35,050 nucleotides of DNA, from NCBI GenBank assembly GCA_001579985.1, contig LRSR01007525.1, positions 1-35,050 of the forward strand, in the 5' to 3' direction. A model generated the notes under the pieces. That model was given only the letters and a program-made list of their open reading frames with translations. It was not told the DNA's origin and searched no databases. Source of the stretch: Hypsibius dujardini (lineage: Eukaryota; Tardigrada; Eutardigrada; Parachela; Hypsibiidae). A program made the position numbers and the translations under genes. This document shows positions 33,057 to 35,050 of this stretch, piece by piece (the first letter of the stretch is position 1; each line of letters opens with the position of its first letter).

Positions 33057-34349
33057 CAGAAGCTTGACCCAGCCAAGTTGGAACAGTTCGGTCAAACCAA
33101 TTTATTGAACACTTGCACTACTCAAAAGTCTATAAAAATGTTCTATCTGTAAGCCGTGGTTTTCGCCCACCATACGGACTCGTTTTTTCCTAAGTTTTAA
33201 AAGTTCGAACACATAAATCGACACTAATCTTTGACCACTCCTGTCTCATTGCCCGCATTAAACCAGCAAGATTTTTGGTCTTATGCTTCCACAAACGTCT
33301 CTTAAATATACTATTGATGAAATAATCTATCGGGTTCAAGTTCGGGGAGTTGGAAGGCCAATCCGCTGCAGGAATAAATCGATAGTTGTTGTCTTGCAAG
33401 AACCGGACCGTAGTTAACGCCGTGTGCGCAGCAGCACTGTCATGATGCAAGGCCACCGACTTCGCCTGCTTCCCGTAGAGCTTGGGAATGTCCATTTTGA
33501 AAAGGAGCTTGAGCACATTCTTCACGTAGAAGTCAGAATTCACTTTAGTGCAAGGAGGAACGAATCGGATGGTTGTCGGGCTTTTGGCGGAAATCCCAGC
33601 GACAAACATAACTCCTTCAGGGTGCTTTTGTCGGCAGTATTTCAGCTAACTTTGGGGGCTCTCTTGCCCTCGAAATTTGGTAATAAATTTTCCTCCGACC
33701 GTTTACGTGGGACATGTAATACCATGCCACATCAATCGACACGATATACTGCGACTTGTTTCGTTTGATGAGCTCCAGCAGGCGCGGGACCTTCAACACC
33801 CGTTGCGCACTTGCTTCTCCAACAGGTAGTGGGTCTTCGTCTTGCAGCGCTTCTTCCCGGCAAAATCCCTGACGATAATCCGCAGCACTATGCCGTAAGA
33901 GAGCTTCAACTGCTGCATAATTTGTCGGATGGTAAGAGGATCGGGCCGAAAGACGAGGTTTTCCACTTTTTATCGTTTCCGTCGTGCGAACGGATGACAA
34001 CATCTGGGTCCCCAGCTTTTTCGCAGGCTTCGTTGCTCCTTGCTGCTCCATTTTAAATTCCTTAATAACCCGGTTCATCCTAGATTTCCCTGCAGTCATG
34101 CCCAACTCAAGAAGCTTCCCGCATATTTTAGGGCACAAGTCGCTATTTGGTATCCAATTAAAATGGCTCCTTTTACTTCAGAATTAATTTGAGCAGGCAT
34201 TTTGCAAATGATTGTGTGTCAGCTAATTGTTCACTGTGTATTTATTTCACATCTGCACGCCGCATTGGTGAGATGGGTGTCGCAACGCCTCGTGTTTACG
34301 CAAAGTGGCAAAAATCGAACTGTTCCAACTTGGCTGGCGCAAGCTTCTG
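33057..34349 (-). mobile_element. Mariner (DD37D-type) transposon, broken
   Basis: 1293-base element with 36-base terminal inverted repeats (33057-33092 and 34314-34349), starting CAGAAGCTTG and including CCAGCCAAGTTGGAACAGTT, with about three mismatches. TA duplications lie at 33055-33056 and 34350-34351. Length and ends are those of a full mariner copy. The transposase lies on the minus strand inside it. Confidence 0.88.
33190..34138 (-). pseudogene. Mariner transposase, frameshifted
   Basis: DDE/D transposase that would cut and paste the surrounding element. The first Asp is in IVSIDVAWYYMSHVNGRRKI, the second in ALHHDSAAAHTA and the third in NSPNLNPIDYF. The second and third are separated by 37 residues, as in the maT/DD37D branch of Tc1/mariner. 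The frame is broken near 33610-33660 by a frameshift and an in-frame TAG, and the N-terminal region between about 33780 and 33980 also looks frame-disturbed. The element is therefore not autonomous although all three catalytic Asp codons survive. Confidence 0.85.
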
Positions 34350-34886
34350 TAATCGAAAACTTGTGCGATTAATCAACAACAAAAGATCTCGTTCTTTGGA
34401 GAGGTCGTTTGGTTATTTGCCAACGCGGAAGACCAGACCTGTTTTTCTCAACCAGTCATCCAGAAACCGCTCAAACTCTTCCCAATTTAAAAAAAAAAAT
34501 TTCCCCTCTTCATTGACTAAGCGAAACGTTGTGGAAACACTCAAACAAAATACTATGAAGGATAATTGGAACACTCTCTACACATTTTTAATGCGTAGGT
34601 TGTTGTCCTTGAGATGTCGCCATTAGCCTCCTTGGAACTAGTGTATACTCCTACGTACCCGTAGCTTCCGCAAATTTTTCACTGGAGTTTCACGAAGTCC
34701 AATAATCCGCTTCAAAATTGACTGGTGGTGGTACCATATTGTGAAAAGTTCCGGCCGAGCAGGCCAAATAGTGGCTTGCCCATGCAGCCGAATTCGGCTG
34801 GATAGTATCTTGGCTGCTCAGCCGGAGAAAACCCGGCTGGATAGTGCCTTGGCTATTCAGCCGGAGAAACTCCGGCCGAATAGCTT

Positions 34887-35050
34887 TAACCTTTAATTGA
34901 AAGACAAATACACATACACTTTTTGGTTTTACCGTAATTCACTCGTCGGTTAGTAATACGTTTTTGTTTTTGTAGAAAATACGTGAAGATAAGTGTACTA
35001 TTTTTAATTATCAAAATAAAGTTTGACCCCAGGCGTTCTAAAAACTTTGC
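34887..35050. other. Right edge, nothing recognised
   Basis: AT-rich flank outside the fold-back element. Confidence 0.35.

Larger units (their letters stand above)
32731..34886. mobile_element. Fold-back element with nested mariner
   Basis: Arms at about 32731-32830 and 34785-34886 are inverted copies. Both start AAG...CTATTC.GCCGGAGTTT at the outside and contain repeated units of the type GGCTGAATAGCCAAG.CACT, each unit itself nearly palindromic. TA lies at both outer edges (32729-32730 and 34887-34888), though the outermost bases differ by a 4-base gap. The interior is largely taken up by the mariner insertion at 33057-34349, so the outer element was probably non-coding before that insertion. 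Confidence 0.65.

Noticed and set aside
33610-34138. Reading the two transposase frames as two separate genes
   Set aside because: Both lie inside one mariner bounded by 36-base inverted repeats and continue the same protein family, so they are one broken gene.

Overview
This is eukaryotic (metazoan) nuclear DNA. The genes are split by short introns with GT-AG, and apparently twice GC-AG, boundaries, and no bacterial operon layout is visible. The gene set (arthropod-style type-2 chitin-binding protein, P2X receptor remnant, CYP2-like P450, secreted trypsin-like protease, astacin, type-B carboxylesterase) suggests an ecdysozoan. A panarthropod such as a tardigrade would fit, but that is inference; no species marker is visible. 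Exon models were joined by hand from splice-site consensus, codon phase and family similarity. Every intron named below keeps phase.

Layout. 120-2996 (-): a signal peptide and a complete astacin-type domain that has lost all three zinc-binding histidines and the catalytic glutamate. It is followed in phase by a type-B carboxylesterase that runs off the left edge, so this is either a fusion or two tightly packed genes. 3354-3916 (-): P2X receptor remnant with an in-frame stop and both ends missing. 5207-6568 (-): single-exon secreted cysteine-rich protein. 7033-7177: fold-back repeat. 8013-8362 (-): dead pogo/Tigger-like transposase piece. 9841-10404 (-): four-helix membrane protein. 11600-11879: MITE. 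12886-13607 (+): small secreted two-module protein whose only intron carries a hAT-type MITE. 15678-17752 (+): trypsin-like serine protease. 18423-20466 (-): complete P450 of 494 residues. 22968-26456 (+): protein with a pseudokinase domain followed by a kinase domain. 27223-27497: second, inverted copy of the 11600 MITE family. 29575-31872 (-): secreted protein joining a type-2 chitin-binding domain to tandem cysteine-rich modules. 32731-34886: fold-back element enclosing a broken mariner (DD37D) transposon.

The genes do not form a pathway. They look like a typical stretch of secreted, cuticle and detoxification genes of an invertebrate with active small DNA transposons. The points most worth a second look are the zinc-ligand-less astacin, its possible fusion to an esterase, the pseudokinase-kinase protein, the chitin-binding/cysteine-module architecture, and the small-transposon content (one MITE family present twice, one MITE inside an intron, one nested insertion).
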